Shown piece after piece: positions 22,974-34,465 of a stretch of DNA of 64,000 bases. This DNA comes from Mallotus nudiflorus (lineage: Eukaryota; Streptophyta; Magnoliopsida; Malpighiales; Euphorbiaceae), in assembly GCA_947683625.1 (NCBI GenBank), contig CANTUR010000340.1, forward strand, positions 2,294,001-2,358,000, read 5' to 3'. The position numbers and the translations under genes are program-made. Position 1 is the stretch's first letter; every line of letters begins with the position of its first letter. The notes beneath the pieces were generated by a model. That model had not been told where the DNA came from, made no database searches, and saw nothing but the letters and a program-made list of their open reading frames with translations.

Positions 22974-23891
22974 GTGGAGAAACCTACACCACCACTGGTG
23001 AAACCTTACAAACCTCCAGCTCCATATCCTCAAAGACTAAATAAACAGGAGCATGATCAACAATTTGCTAAATTTTTAGAGAGGTTTAAAGCACTTCACA
23101 TCAACATGCCTCTGGTGGAATGTCTTTCGCAAATGCCTAAGTATGCTAAATTTCTCAAGGAATTGATTTCCAATAAAAAGAAGTTACAAGAATGTGAGAC
23201 CATCACACTCATAAAAGAGTGTAGCGCTATCATCTCGAAGAAACTTCCCTTAAAAAGGAAGCATCCAGGGAGTCTCACTATTCCTTATTCTATGGGAAAT
23301 TTAAATTTTCAAAGAGCTTTATGTGATTTTGGGGCTTCAATTAATCTTATGCCTTTATCTGTTTACAGGAAATTAGGATTAGGAGAAGCAAAACCTACAA
23401 GCATTCAATTACAACTTGCAGATAGGACAGTGAAAGAACCAGAAGGGATATTAGAGGATGTGTTAGTAAAGGCTGGAAAATTTATTTTTCCAGTGGATTT
23501 TGTAGTCCTTGACTTTGAAGAAGACAAGGAGGTTCCACTAATCCTTGGTATGCCATTCCTTTACACAGCTAGAGCAATAATTGATGTCCATGATGGAACT
23601 CTTATATTAAGAGTGGGTGATGAGAGCTGTAAGTTTAATATCTATCAGACTATGAAATATCCCTATGATGAGGATATTTGCATGCGAGTTGAAGTCATTG
23701 ATGAATGTGTAAATGAAGTCCAACGACAGAGGTTGGCATGGTCTTTAGAAGTTGAAAATATTGAGAAGTGCTTACAGGTACAATATTCTCAAGAAGAAGT
23801 GACTCTTAAATACCCCCACCAACCACACATACAACTACCAAACACTAAACCCACACCACCCTCAATATTTAAGGTACATTTTTCTTGGTGA
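22974..23891 (+). pseudogene. Athila copy 2 linker and aspartic protease
   Basis: A 305-residue open frame, the longest uninterrupted gag-pol piece after the RNase H/integrase one. Residues 1-100 are the linker (QFAKFLERFKALHINMPLVE, TLIKECSAIISKKLP). The protease core has LCDFGASINLMPLSVYRKLG around residues 110-130, with Phe at the usual Leu/Thr position of the catalytic triad, then VDFVVLDFEEDKEVPLILGM. The C-terminal about 80 residues are an extension towards RT. The frame ends in TGA at 23889, a single frameshift away from the RT frame that starts at 23908. It would process Gag-Pol. Confidence 0.85.
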
Positions 23892-23907
23892 TGACCAAAC
23901 TTTACCT

Positions 23908-25400
23908 GTGATTATATCTTCTAAACTCAGCAAGGAGCAAGAGGATTTATTGGTGAATATGCTGAAAAGAAAAATAAAGGCAATCGATTGGCAGATTTCA
24001 GATATAAGAGGAATAAGTCCCTCTTATTGCATGCATAAGATTTTGATGGAGGATGGACACAAGCCAACCATTGAAAGGCAGAGGAGGCTCAAGCCGAACA
24101 TGCAAGAGGTGGTAAAGAAAGAAGTGCTTAAACTACTTGATGTAGGAATTATTTATCCAATCTCTGACAGTTCTTGGGTTAGCCCAATTCAGTGTGTGTC
24201 GAAGAAGGGGGGAATAACAATTGTGCAAAATATAGAAGGAGAGTTTGTTCCTATAAGAGTTGTGAATGGATAGAGAGTGTGCATTGATTATAGGAAACTG
24301 AACTTATCCACAAGGAAATACCATTTTTGATTACCCTTTATTGATCAAATGTTGGAGCAGATAGCAGGACATGATTTTTACTACTTCCTAGATGGTTATT
24401 CAGGTTACAATCAAATTGCAATAGCTCTAGAAGACCAAGAGAAGACCACCTTTACATGTCCTTATGGCACATTTTCATACAGGAGAATGCCATTTGGGTT
24501 ATGTAATGCTCCTGTAACTTTTTAGAGATGTATGATAGCTATATTTGCAGATTTAGTGAAGGAGATCATGGATGTTTTCATGGATGATTTTTCTATCTAT
24601 AGAAACTCATTTGAAGGATGTCTAAGCAATTTGGAGCAAGTTCTAGCATATTGTGAGGAAACAAATTTGGTGTTGAATTGGGAAAAGTGCCATTTCATGG
24701 TAGATGAAGGTATTGTACTTGGACACAAGATTTCAACTCAAGGCATTCAGGTTGATAAAGCAAAGGTGGAGGAAATTGAGAAGCTGTAGTACCCCAAAAA
24801 TGTTAAAGGAGTTAGGAGTTTTCTTGGTCATGCAGGCTTCTATAGGCGATTTATCAAGGATTTCTCAAAAATCTCAAAACCCCTTTGTAAGTTACTTGAA
24901 AGAGATTCACCTTTTAATTTTACTGATGATTGCAAATTGGCTTTTGATAGGTTGAAACAAGTACTTATTTATGCTCTTGTAGTGATGGCACTAGATTAGA
25001 GTCTACCATTCAAGTTGATGTGTGACGCCAGTGATCATGCAATAGGAGTTATTCTTAGCCAAAGAAAAGAGAACAGGTTGCATGTGATCTACTATGCATG
25101 CCGAACATTTACAGATACTCAGTTGAATTATGCTTCTATAGAAAAGGAGATGCTAGCTATTATTTTTGCTTTTGATAAGTTCATATCGTACCTCCTTGGA
25201 TCTAAGGAAATTGTATACATAGATCATGCAACATTGAAGTATTTAATGAACAAAAAGGATTCAAAACCAAGGCTCATGAGATGGGTACTTATGTTGCAAG
25301 AGTTTGATATTGAGATCAGAGATAATAAAGGAGTTGAAAATGTAGTAGCTGATCATCTTTTAAGGTTGGAGTTGAAACATGAGGAAAGTGATAAGCAAGA
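23908..25400 (+). pseudogene. Athila copy 2 reverse transcriptase and RNase H
   Basis: A single frame from 23908 has in-frame stops at 24271 (TAG), 24328 (TGA), 24523 (TAG), 24787 (TAG) and 24997 (TAG). Blocks in order: VLKLLDVGIIYPISDSSWVS, VCIDYRKLN, DGYSGYNQIAIA, RMPFGLCNAPVTF, active site VFMDDFSIY (FMDD as in Athila), NWEKCHFMV, GHKISTQGIQVD, then thumb and connection with RSFLGHAGFYRRFI. RNase H has MCDASDHAIGVILSQ (first Asp), NYASIEKEMLA (Glu) and YIDHATLKYL (the TDH block with Asp kept). The domain ends around VVADHLLRLE. The polymerase residues are intact; only the stops disable it. Confidence 0.88.
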
Positions 25401-26742
25401 GCCTATCAAGGAGATGTTCCCTGACAAAATGCTTTTTAATATAGGATTTATGGGTGCTCCTTGGTTTGCTGATATAGTAAATTTTTTATCACTGGGTGAA
25501 ATTCCAAAAGAGTTCACTCCTCAGCAAAAGAAAAAGTTGATTCGTGATGCTAAGTTCTACATTTGGGATGAGCCATTCTTGTGGAAACTATGCAACAATG
25601 GCATAGTGAGGAGATGTGTAACAAATGAGGAAGCAGGAGACATTTTACAACACTATCATGGGAAGGTCAAGGGTGGACATTATGGACCACAACAAATAGC
25701 TACGAAGGTTCTTGAAACAGGGTTCTATTGGTCGACAATTTTTCAAAATGCTAGAGACTTTGTAATGCAGTGTGACGCTTGCCAAAGGAGTGGAAAGATT
25801 TCAAAGAAGGATGAAATGCTCCAATCCAGAATTCTAGAGATGGAAATTTTTTATGTTTGGGGCATTGATTTCATGGGACCATTTCCAACGTCAGATGGTA
25901 ACAAGTATATTCTTGTTTGTGTGGATTATGTTTCCAAGTGGGTGGAAGCTAAAGCATGCACAGTCAATGATGCAAGAGTTGGTTGCAAGTTCTTAAAGAA
26001 GATATTCTCTTGATTTGGAATGCCTCAAGTCATCATAAGTTATGGGGGAACACACTTTTGCAATAGGAATATGGAAGCTTTATTAGCTCGCTACGGTGTG
26101 AAGCATAGAGTAGCTACACCTTATCACCCATAAACCAGTGGCCAAGTCAATGTGAGTAATAGGGAGTTGAAGAAGATTTTGGAGAGAATAGTAAGTAAGT
26201 CAAGGAAAAAATGGGCAAGGATGCTTGATGATGCATTATGGGCATATAGAATAACTTACAAAACACCTCTTGGGATGTCTCCCTTCAGGGTGGTTTGTGG
26301 CAAAGCATGTCATCTTCCCATTGAGCTTGAACACAAGGCCTACTGGGTAGTGAAATTCTTGAATTTTGACTTCAGGAAGGTAGCTGAGAGAAGAATGTTA
26401 CAGTTGAATGAACTTCAAGAAATAAAGGAAGCTGCTTGTGAAAAAAGGATTTATAAAGAATGTACTAAGAGATGGCATGATGCAAGAGTTAGAATTAAGG
26501 AGTTTAAGGAAGGTGATCAAGTTTTGTTGTTCAACTCATGGCTCATATTACTTCCTAGAAAGTTGAAAAGCATATGGACAGGATCGTATACAGTGACTCA
26601 TTCATATCCTCACGAAGCTGTGGAATTGAGCAACACAAAAGGAGAGACATTCAAAGTGAACAGACAAAGGTTAAAGCTATACCATGGAAGCACATCTAAG
26701 GAATTCCATCAAGTTTCATACTTGGAGGAATTAGCTGGATGA
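25401..26742 (+). pseudogene. Athila copy 2 integrase
   Basis: Same frame as RT, with stops at 26011 (TGA) and 26131 (TAA). The HHCC zinc finger is visible (HYHGKVKGGHYGPQ ... CDACQ, 25650-25790). The catalytic core has WGIDFMGPFP with the first Asp. At the second position ISYGGTHFCN has Tyr for Asp, and 35 residues after that, GQVNVSN has Asn where the catalytic Glu belongs. Thus two of three DD35E residues are lost in addition to the stops. The C-terminus has LKSIWTGSYTVTHSYPHEAV and FKVNRQRLKLYHG, the usual DNA-binding tail. It would insert cDNA into the chromosome. Confidence 0.88.
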
Positions 26743-26744
26743 TC

Positions 26745-27060
26745 AAGTTGATGGTCTAGCTCATGGACCATTAAAAGAGCGCTTCTTGGGGGCTCAACCA
26801 AGTCTATATATTTTTTATTCGTATTTGTATTTTCATTTTTTTTATTTTTCTTTTATTGACTAGTTATTTGCAAGTTTATTCTATTTTTGATAATTTTTTC
26901 TGGTGCATTTCAGGGAATGAAAGAAAAGTTGCAGCTCTAGAAGAGGTCTTATGAGTTAAATGTTTAGTTGAGTTTTGTTTTGAGTGACTTGTAATTTAAA
27001 TTTATGATGCATTGTTGTCTACTGTGTTGAATTTTTAATTCAGTGAAATTTTGAAATATG
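26745..27060 (+). other. Athila copy 2 post-pol conserved motif and 3' untranslated region
   Basis: GGTCTAGCTCATGGACC and GAGCGCTTCTTGGGGG (26750-26795) follow the integrase stop by a few bases. The counterpart is found at 2890-2935 (minus) in copy 1, which lacks pol. The motif recurs at this spot in Athila elements generally; its role is unknown. Confidence 0.6.
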
Positions 27061-27065
27061 CATAT

Positions 27066-27232
27066 ACAAGTCACACAGCCGTGCACATTTCGCACATGTT
27101 CGTGCATCTTGTGTCGCCACTTCTAAACCATCAGGTCACATGGCCATGCTTATTTTGCACATGGCTGTGCGCCTTACGGTGCTAGAACTCGACACACGGC
27201 TGTGCACATTTCACACATGGTCGTGTGACGAG
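27066..27232 (+). repeat. Cluster of CACGGCCGTGC-type palindromes
   Basis: At least five degenerate arms of the form CACACRGCYGTGCACATTTYRCACATGGYYGTGCG in 167 bp, several with TG for CG. Similar palindromes lie in both LTRs (20195, 28350-28385) and, CpG-depleted, in the LTRs of copy 1. They stand out as the most GC-rich sequence nearby. Confidence 0.75.
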
Positions 27233-27428
27233 ACGGACCTAACTTTTAGAAGACGTAAAATTTTGTTTTAAGTGGATTTTTCCACTTCCAAACACTCCAC
27301 ACTTCCCTAAAACCCTAGGGACTCCACTTTTGACCACTTTTCCCACTTCCCAAGCCCTAGAAAACCTAAACCTTGACCACCTTTTCAATTTCTCATTTAA
27401 TTTGAACCAAATTCCCATCATCCCACCA

Positions 27429-27440
27429 TATATATATAAA
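27429..27440 (+). promoter_or_regulatory. TATA box of a putative internal Athila promoter
   Basis: TATATATATAAA, followed within 30-90 bases by pyrimidine-rich leader sequence (CACTCACTTCCTCTCTACAC) and the start codon of a small basic ORF at 27539. The arrangement is that of a compact plant promoter inside the element's 3' region. Confidence 0.45.
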
Positions 27441-27538
27441 CACTCACTTCCTCTCTACACAATTCATTCTCTACACCATTTCCTACACCATTTTTTTTTC
27501 ACTCTACATATTCTCTCAAATCTTCTTAAGGAAGTCTC

Positions 27539-27652
27539 ATGGAGAAAGATCAAAGAAGAAAGAGCATAGCAAGGAAGCAAACTAATCCTTCCAAAAGAAC
27601 AAGACAATCAAGGAGCGAGATGGGGCATAAAACGCACTTGTTTGGAGCTTAA
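27539..27652 (+). CDS. Short basic ORF remnant at the Athila envelope-like/extra ORF position
   Basis: 37 codons (MEKDQRRKSIARKQTNPSKR ...), strongly basic, ending TAA at 27650. It lies between integrase and the 3' LTR, where Athila elements carry an envelope-like or other extra ORF. No signal peptide or membrane segment is visible and it is too short to assign, so it is probably the surviving N-terminus of a longer ORF. The preceding TATA and leader suggest a separate transcript. Sequence from 27653 to 28070 shows no continuing frame. Confidence 0.35.
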   Translation: MEKDQRRKSIARKQTNPSKRTRQSRSEMGHKTHLFGA

Positions 27653-28070
27653 AATTAAAAAAAAATACATTTTAAATACTCATTCTACTCCAATGCTCTT
27701 TAAGAGTAAGAGTATCCAAAGGACCCTTTTTGGAGGTTTTCATACTAAGTAATACAAGAAAGGTGGGGGATGCTGAGATTGGGAAGATACTGATTGATGA
27801 GCTTCTTAGCCTCTTTATTGTTGGCATGAATCCTAATTTTTTTTATTTCTTGAGTGTCAATCATTTGTTTTCATATTTTCATTAGAAAAGTATGCTCTTC
27901 ACATGGTAATAATATATTCTTGACCTCATTTGTTGTTTTACTTTTTGAGTTTATAAACTTTTTATTAAAGGGAAATTATGGTAGTTAGTCAAGTTAAAGC
28001 TAGTTAATGAGTATGATTCTTTAGGTAGATATGTGTTTTCAGGTTTTGCTTCAGGACAAGCAAATATTCA

Positions 28071-28084
28071 AGTGTGGGGGAATT
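28071..28084 (+). other. Polypurine tract
   Basis: AGTGTGGGGGAATT directly before the 3' LTR start TGATGAG; primes plus-strand DNA synthesis. Confidence 0.85.
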
Positions 28085-29419
28085 TGATGAGTGTGAAAAA
28101 TGCATGTTATTAAGTAGTTTTTGTTTTAGGAAAAATTCAATTTTAGTTAAGTTTATGTTTCTTTTATTCAGTTTTTATTTAGTTGAGTACTTACTGCATG
28201 TCTTGTGTGTTTAATTATTTTTATGTATTAGTTGGTTATTTTTAGTTGATTTTTCTGTTATTAGGGATGTCAACATGGGAGCCTTGGGCACTTGAAGTGG
28301 GCTCGAAAAGTAATGGAGGTCAATATGTGATAATGCTGAAAAATGGATGTGCAAGGCCGTGCACAAAATGCACATGGCCGTGCGACCTTGTGATTGGAAA
28401 AATTCAGAGGTGAATTTAATTGCTGACTCATGAGGGATAGGATGGAGATTTCACATGGCTATAACCCTAGGGCTTGTAATTAGGGTTTTATAAGAGGGTA
28501 GCCACTAGAAACAAAGATATAAATAGATTATTATTCATCACTTAAAGGATACAAGATAATTTTTTAGAGAATGTTTAGAGAACAGTTTGGAAAAACAAGG
28601 ATTTTTCTTGCTTATGTTAGTTTGAAGATTTGAGAATAAGAATTAAAGAACATCAAGCTTCCTATTGAACAGGGGGTTTCTTCTATTCAATTGTGTTTAT
28701 TCATCCTTAATTTTAATTTAATGATCATGTTTATTTTCTTTTATTCTTTTTCTTTATCTCTTACAATTAACATGAGTAGCTAAATTATTGCTTAGGGTTC
28801 TTATTACAAATCAACCATGGGCTAATCGCAGTTAAACCTAAGCCATTAATCTAGATCCTTTGGTTGTTGTTGAATTTAATGTCTTCTTTGGATTGATCAC
28901 CCTTTGATTGAATATACACAATAAAACTTGATCGAGAGATAGGTTATATTGGATTTAAACAAGAACCTGTTAGATTCTTTCTTAGTTGAGAAACACTTAA
29001 GCAACTAATATTGATTAAGGGTTGATGTTTAAACTGGGTTAACCGAACACTTAGTAGGCGAGAGCTTTAAATCTAAGAACGTCAATGTACTTGGTTAATC
29101 ATAGGGTTGTCTTAGGAGGAAAGCCAATGATTCTTGAGAAACCCTCAAATTGGATTAAGGTTAGGTATGGCTTAGTAGTTAATTTATCTTAAATAAAGGT
29201 TGAATTTGTAATAAGAACCCTAGCTCTTTAAAGTGATTGCTATCTGATTGTGATTTTTGTCTTTTGTTTTAGTTTAATTTTTAGTTTAATTAAAAATACC
29301 CTTTTTCATTGTTTAAACAAATAAACACAACTAGTATCACTATAATCAATTTGCAATCTCTGTGGGATCAATATTTAATTACTACTTGTACGAATCCGTA
29401 TACTTTCGGAAGACCATAA
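28085..29419 (+). repeat. 3' LTR of Athila copy 2
   Basis: 1335 bp. Ends ACCATAA where the 5' LTR ends ACCATCA, then the duplication GGTCA. Contains the GCACAAAATGCACATGGCCGTGC palindrome region at 28358-28384. Confidence 0.93.
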
Positions 29420-29424
29420 GGTCA

Positions 29425-29880
29425 TAAGATGCTATTGTTACTTTTAAAAATCTAAAATTGATATAGATGTACTGAATTGTCTTGAGGTATAACATCTCGT
29501 ATGGTTCTAAGCTTTTTTACTCAGCTTTGTTGAGGGTGCGAAGCTGGTCCTTAATGATACCTAATTGAACTTATGGTGCTTCAACAAGAGTATCATCATC
29601 GAGCAATCTTTGGATGAGAAGTGTCTTGTATTGAGGTCCTTATGAGGTTATATTTGTATACAAGTGTATAGGCTAGGATGGGAAAAAGATTATGCATATG
29701 TGCATTATATGATATGTTCTACAAGATAAGTAAGTTGGCATGTATCCATGGTATGGCAGTTATAATTTTGCTAGTATGGTGATGCAAAATGGCTATAAGA
29801 AATCATGGGTTAGTTCATGATAAAATATGCAACCCTTGTATAAGAAGTAATAATTCCAAATAGCTCAAAAATTGTATCAC
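29425..29880 (-). pseudogene. DUF7745/plant-mobile-domain-like gene fragment, upstream part
   Basis: The minus strand from about 29650 down encodes LIQRLLDDDTLVEAP, a stop, LGIIKDQLRTLNKAE, then sequence that joins the LCPLYEEL block across the Athila insertion. The exact GGTCA duplication shows the two parts were once contiguous. The remainder (29650-29880) is fragmentary. It is cut on its right by the LTR of the copia element. Confidence 0.45.
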
Positions 29881-29881
29881 A

Positions 29882-32200
29882 TGTAATTTTCACTACTAAA
29901 TCCTTGCATCCTTAATAGACAACATAAAATAAAAATTCACAAACAACCAAAAACACATAGGATATTAAAAGAAGAGACATACATTTAAAAGTTCAATAAC
30001 TTTTACAATCTTAAAATGTTAGTAGTATGCTCGACAAGGTTTAGGAAATGGTTGATGTAAATCTACAAGCTCCTAGCTCCCTAGGTGTGAAGCCTCTAGC
30101 TTAAAACACATAAGTGGCACTAAAATGACTCTAAGCTTTTAATGAATCTCTACCCACAAACTCCTTCTTTGTGATGACTCGAAAGCTTGCTAGAGCTGTT
30201 GTCCTTGCTTGGATTATGTAGGACTTCTTGCCTCCTTTGAATAAATGTAGCTTGATCTTGCATAACTCTTGTGCAATGATGATGCCAATGGAGTTATGAA
30301 GAAATACAAATCTTGTATGTCTCACTCATAACACTTAAAAGAAAGATGAAAAGGAAGATTTAACTCTTCAGTGCTCACTCTTATTTTTTCTCTTTATATT
30401 TAAATGTCTCTAATCGAAGTGGTAAGTAAAGTGTGTAGAGATTATCCACTAACTTATTGTATATGTGAGAGAAAAATTTTGCATGTGTATAGATCCTCAA
30501 CTAACTCAAGCTTAAGTATTAAACAAGCCATCTCGTGTATGTAGAGATTGTCCACTTACTTTTGACTTTTGCATTAAATAAGTAATCTCATGCATGTAGA
30601 AATTCTCCATTGACTAAAGGTGCATGCTTATGACACCTTGCCATGGTGTCACTCATGCAATCACGTTGTATGGAAAGCACATGCTTAGGTGGCCACCATG
30701 CAAGCATGAGCATTACATGCTTATGCTTATGTGACACCTCCATTTATAAGTAGGCTTTAGTTAATTGGGCTCATTTAACTCTTAAATTGGCCCATCTATA
30801 TATCATCCACTAATTAGACTTATAGGCTTTATTTAACACTTAAATAAGGCCCTTCTCACTAATACACTTAATTATTTAAGCCCATCCATTGTCTATTAAG
30901 CTACATGTATATAACCCATCTCATGATCCATATCCAAAGCAATGTTATTGGAAAATATCAATTTGGTCCTTAAACTTAATATCACATATTAAATTAAGTC
31001 TAAATTAATATTTTATAGTCCTAGCCTTTGAATTTGATTTTGGGATATGCTAGATCCTTGCATAAGCAGAAATCCAATCCAATTAATTTAATTAATTAAT
31101 TAAACACTTTAATTAATAATCAAATTAATTATTATCATTATTATTTGTTCAACTCTTATATGTGTGGCTTAATAGGTTCAAGTCCAAATGACAATGGAAA
31201 TAAATAATATAAACTCTTAATATTATTGGAAACTTTTGCCGAGCTAAATGTCAAAATCCTAATTAATCACATTTAGTTTCCATAAGTCATGAGTGACTAC
31301 CAGCATAAATGTCATGACTACCCAATTGGAAATGAATGCTATTCATATATTCATAAGAACCACAATAACATAAATACCATGCACTTAATGTCCCTTAATT
31401 TCAAGATCCAATTAAACTCTAATTACCTCACACATATGACATCATCTTTCGTTTAATTCTTAAGAAACATTACTCTTACTAGAAATGCTTTCTAGCATTA
31501 AAAAATCTTTTCATTTAAGTTAAGTTTGACCTAACCAAGTGCTTATTCATAAAAAGTAACTTAGATAGTGTACGATCTTATCCCGACTAACTCTAGGTAA
31601 CGAATTCCATCTTGGTCGATCACTCATCCCTGCATATAACTAACTAGAGCCAATATACACCATATACCCATACATGGCTAGCACATGTATGTAAGCAGCA
31701 ACAAACTCTAACCAACCATATGTGGATGACTGTGTCATCTAAAGTTAAAAAATCATATGCATTATTATATCCAAGAAAGTGATTATTGACAAAATTGAAT
31801 TTCAATGCAATCGCTTGTCTTATGTCACTCTCTGATCCACCCATCACATGAGTATCCACATGTCTATTATGATATCTCATATCAAGTAGCATGAGACTCA
31901 CTATCTCTTACTATTGATATCACATATCGTTCAAGGAAAATAGATAAAGGTGATAGTTTATGGATTAATACTACCTATTTATTGATCCTACGATTATGAA
32001 CATTTTATAACACATGTATTAAAAGAATCCATCACTCATATTATAAACTCTTAAAAATAAATTCTTTTAACATATTGCTAAAGAGCAAATACTCAAATAA
32101 ATAAATTCTTTATTTAAATGAATATTTTATTGCCATAGTGATAAAAGTACAATGTCATTTATATTACAAGAACTATCACTAGGGCACATCTAAATAAACA
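29882..32200 (-). repeat. 3' LTR of the copia element
   Basis: The right end is precise: TAAATAAACA at 32200 beside the polypurine tract. The left end is estimated at TGTAATTTTC (29882) from spacing to the CCTCTAGCTTAAAACAC block, which in the solo LTR (12928-15096) lies 260 bases from its end. No target duplication can be tested. Internal blocks (31630-31950: CCATATACCCAT, GTGGATGACTGTG, ATCAAGTAGCATGAGA) match the solo LTRs. Confidence 0.7.
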
Positions 32201-32214
32201 ATCTCCCACTTCCA
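32201..32214 (-). other. copia polypurine tract
   Basis: Minus strand TGGAAGTGGGAGAT directly before the LTR; the AAGTGGGAGATTG form is usual for plant copia elements. Confidence 0.8.
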
Positions 32215-32459
32215 CTAGTGCCATTCATTGCAATATATAAAACCCATCTTCTTAAGATGATGACATAACTAGAGTTGGGTAAGTGCCTTAGTTAGTGGAT
32301 TAGCCACATTATTGACTAAAGCTACCTTTTGCACAAGCACATTGCCCTTCCAACATGTTCTTTGATAATATGATAGTGCCTTTCTACATTTTTGGATATT
32401 TGGTAGGACATCAGCTCCATTGCCAAAGCAATGGCTCCATTATTATTGTAGAAGAGAGG

Positions 32460-33870
32460 AACTACTGACTTAATAGAAGGAATAACTCCTTGTTGATGAT
32501 GAACTTCTAAATCTAAATAGCTTCCTTAGTAGAATCTGATGTAGCTATGTACTTGGCCTTTGGATTTAATAATGATACTTTGCTTGGAACCTTTCCAGCA
32601 CACTGTATCTCTATTATTGGTGAAGAGAAACTCATAGATAGACTTTTTATCATCCACATCTATCTAAAAATTAAAGTTTATGAAACCTAAAAGCTGTAGG
32701 CCACCTCCTTTATAAGTCAAGTCTAAATCCTTAGTACTTCTCAAGCACTTAAGGAAAGCCTTAACTACCACCCAATGCTCCAAGCTTAGGTTGGATTGAA
32801 ACCCGTTAGTCACACTAGCAGTATAAGCAATGTCCAATATAGTACATAACATAACATACATTAGGCTTCTTAGAACCAAAGCATAAGGAACCTTGGCCAT
32901 CTCTGTTTGGGTAGGTAGGTACCACACTTAAAAGGTAGTAATCCCCTATTTGAATTAAGCATGTTGAACCTCTTCAACACTTTTTCCCAGTAAAGACTTT
33001 TGGATAAACCTATCATTCTCTTTGATCTATCTCTATAGAATAGAATCTTGAGAATATAGGTAGACAACTATACTTTTATAGAGGTCATCATACCATCATC
33101 ATTGCTAATCAAAAGAATATCACCAACATATAAGACTAAGGAAGTGAGTTGGCTCCCACTAACCTTCTTATAAACATATGGCTTATCCTCAATCTTAATA
33201 AAACCATAAGAATGGATAGCCTATTGGAAATGATAATTTCAACTCCTTAAAGCTTGCTTTAAACCATATATTGATCTATTACGCTTGCACAATTTAGAGC
33301 TTTCCTTGAATTCAAAACCCTTGGTTTGCTATATGAAAATGTCTTCCTCAACATGGCCATTAAGGAAGGTGGTCTTGACATCCATTTTCCAATCCTCATA
33401 ATTATAGTGTGTAGGGCAAGAATAATCATAATGCATTTAAGCATGGCTAGTGATGAGAAGGTCTCCTTGAAGTCAACACCTTGCCTTTCGCCAAACCCTT
33501 TTACAATAGGCTTAGCTTTATAGGTCTCTACCTTCTTTTCTACACTGATCTTTCTTTTAAAGATCCATTTATCCTCAATAGGTACAAAATCCTCAAGAGG
33601 ATCAACAAATGTCTAGACTTAGTTTGCATATATGGAATTCATTTTGATTCTCATTGTCTGAAGCTATCTCAAAGAATCTTTATCATATAAAGCTTCTTTA
33701 TATATAGTAGGGTCATCATCATGAATACTCTCTTCATGAACATGCAACTCTTGCACATCATGAAGAAAACCATATCACTTAAGAGGATGAGATGCACTAC
33801 TAGACCTTTTAGGAGTTAGTGTGTTGACATTCTCAATTAGAATAGGCTCTTAGGGTTGATCAATTTCCAT
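32460..33870 (-). pseudogene. copia reverse transcriptase and RNase H
   Basis: Minus strand with many stops. The palm is only recognisable in patches (around 33440-33100, including a frame near 33444). The connection is clear: MAKVPYALVLRSLMYVMLCT then DIAYTASVTNGFQSN and HWVVVKAFLKCLRSTKDLDL (32890-32710), a hallmark copia block. RNase H follows from 32640 down to about 32460. The YVDD motif of the active site appears degraded near 33120. It would copy element RNA in the particle; not functional. Confidence 0.78.
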
Positions 33871-34465
33871 TTGATTAATTTGTTAGGATTCTTTATATGA
33901 CTCCTCATCTAAAATTATCTTCCTTCCTTTGCCACCTTCCTTAAGAAACTCTTTCTCAAGGAATACAGCATCTCTGCTAATAATAATAACTTGTTCATTA
34001 CAAAGATAAAAGAAATTTCCAATAAAGCTTCCTTTAATCAATTTCATATCCAACTTGTGTGATTTCAACTTTTTAATAAAAGCTAGGCACCCCCAAATCT
34101 TAACAGCCTTAAGAATTAGTACCCTACTAATCCATATCTTACATGGTGTGGTAGTAATGGACTTGGGTGGAACTCAATTAAGGATATAGGAGGCCATTTG
34201 GAGTGGAAAATCCTAAAATGATATAAGAAGATTGGTGCAGCTCATCATGGAATGTGCCATATCCAATAAAGTATGATTTCACCTGTTGGACACACCATTC
34301 AATTAAGTTATTCCAATCAGTGTGATTTGTGATGTAATGCCATGTTCTATGAGGAACTCAAGGAACTTGGTACTTAAGTATTTACTTCCTCGATCCAATC
34401 TTAAAGTCTTAATACTTTTCTTGGTTTGGTTTTCTACTTGGACTTTGAAGTCCTTGAACTTTACA
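33871..34465 (-). pseudogene. copia integrase core and C-terminal region
   Basis: Minus strand: FVKFKDFKVQVENQTKKSIK leads to TLRLDRGSKYLSTKFLEFLI (34420-34350), where LRLDRG holds the second catalytic Asp. Then come GITSQITLIG, NHTLLDMAHSMMS, and VPPKS followed by IWGCLAF-like sequence. The frame 34068-33883 ends the domain with DAVFLEKEFLKEGGKGRKI, a conserved copia linker before RT. The first catalytic Asp and the zinc finger are lost with the truncation. Confidence 0.8.

Larger units (their letters stand above)
19906..29419 (+). mobile_element. Full-length Athila Ty3/gypsy element, copy 2
   Basis: 9514 bp with equal-length LTRs (19906-21240 and 28085-29419) starting TGATGAGTG and an exact target duplication GGTCA (19901-19905, 29420-29424). 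It has an intact 18-base tRNA-Asp primer site, gag, protease, RT, RNase H and integrase in Athila order, a 3' region with an internal promoter-like TATA and short ORF, and a polypurine tract. The enzymes resemble the Athila lineage closely (LCDFGASINLMPLSVYRK, WGIDFMGPFP). LTRs differ by 5-6 bases per 120 where compared, so it is the youngest dated insertion here. Premature stops and lost integrase residues make it non-autonomous. It inserted into a DUF7745-like gene fragment. Confidence 0.93.
29882..34465 (-). mobile_element. 5'-truncated Ty1/copia element
   Basis: Minus strand, read right to left: integrase core, RT, RNase H, polypurine tract and 3' LTR. The gag, protease, 5' LTR and primer site are missing. 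Coding sequence begins abruptly near 34465 inside integrase, where the sequence switches to a segment that also exists at 54230-54595. Order integrase then RT defines copia. The copia LTR family is the one that left solo LTRs at 12928-15096 and 60842-63026. Confidence 0.82.

Noticed and set aside
22749..23033. 94-residue minus-strand hydrophobic ORF
   Set aside because: Antisense shadow of the Gln/Glu-rich end of Gag and the start of the protease linker.
27239..27569. Overlapping ORFs on both strands at the Athila 3' region
   Set aside because: They span the TATA and leader sequence; only the small ORF at 27539-27652 has a fitting context.
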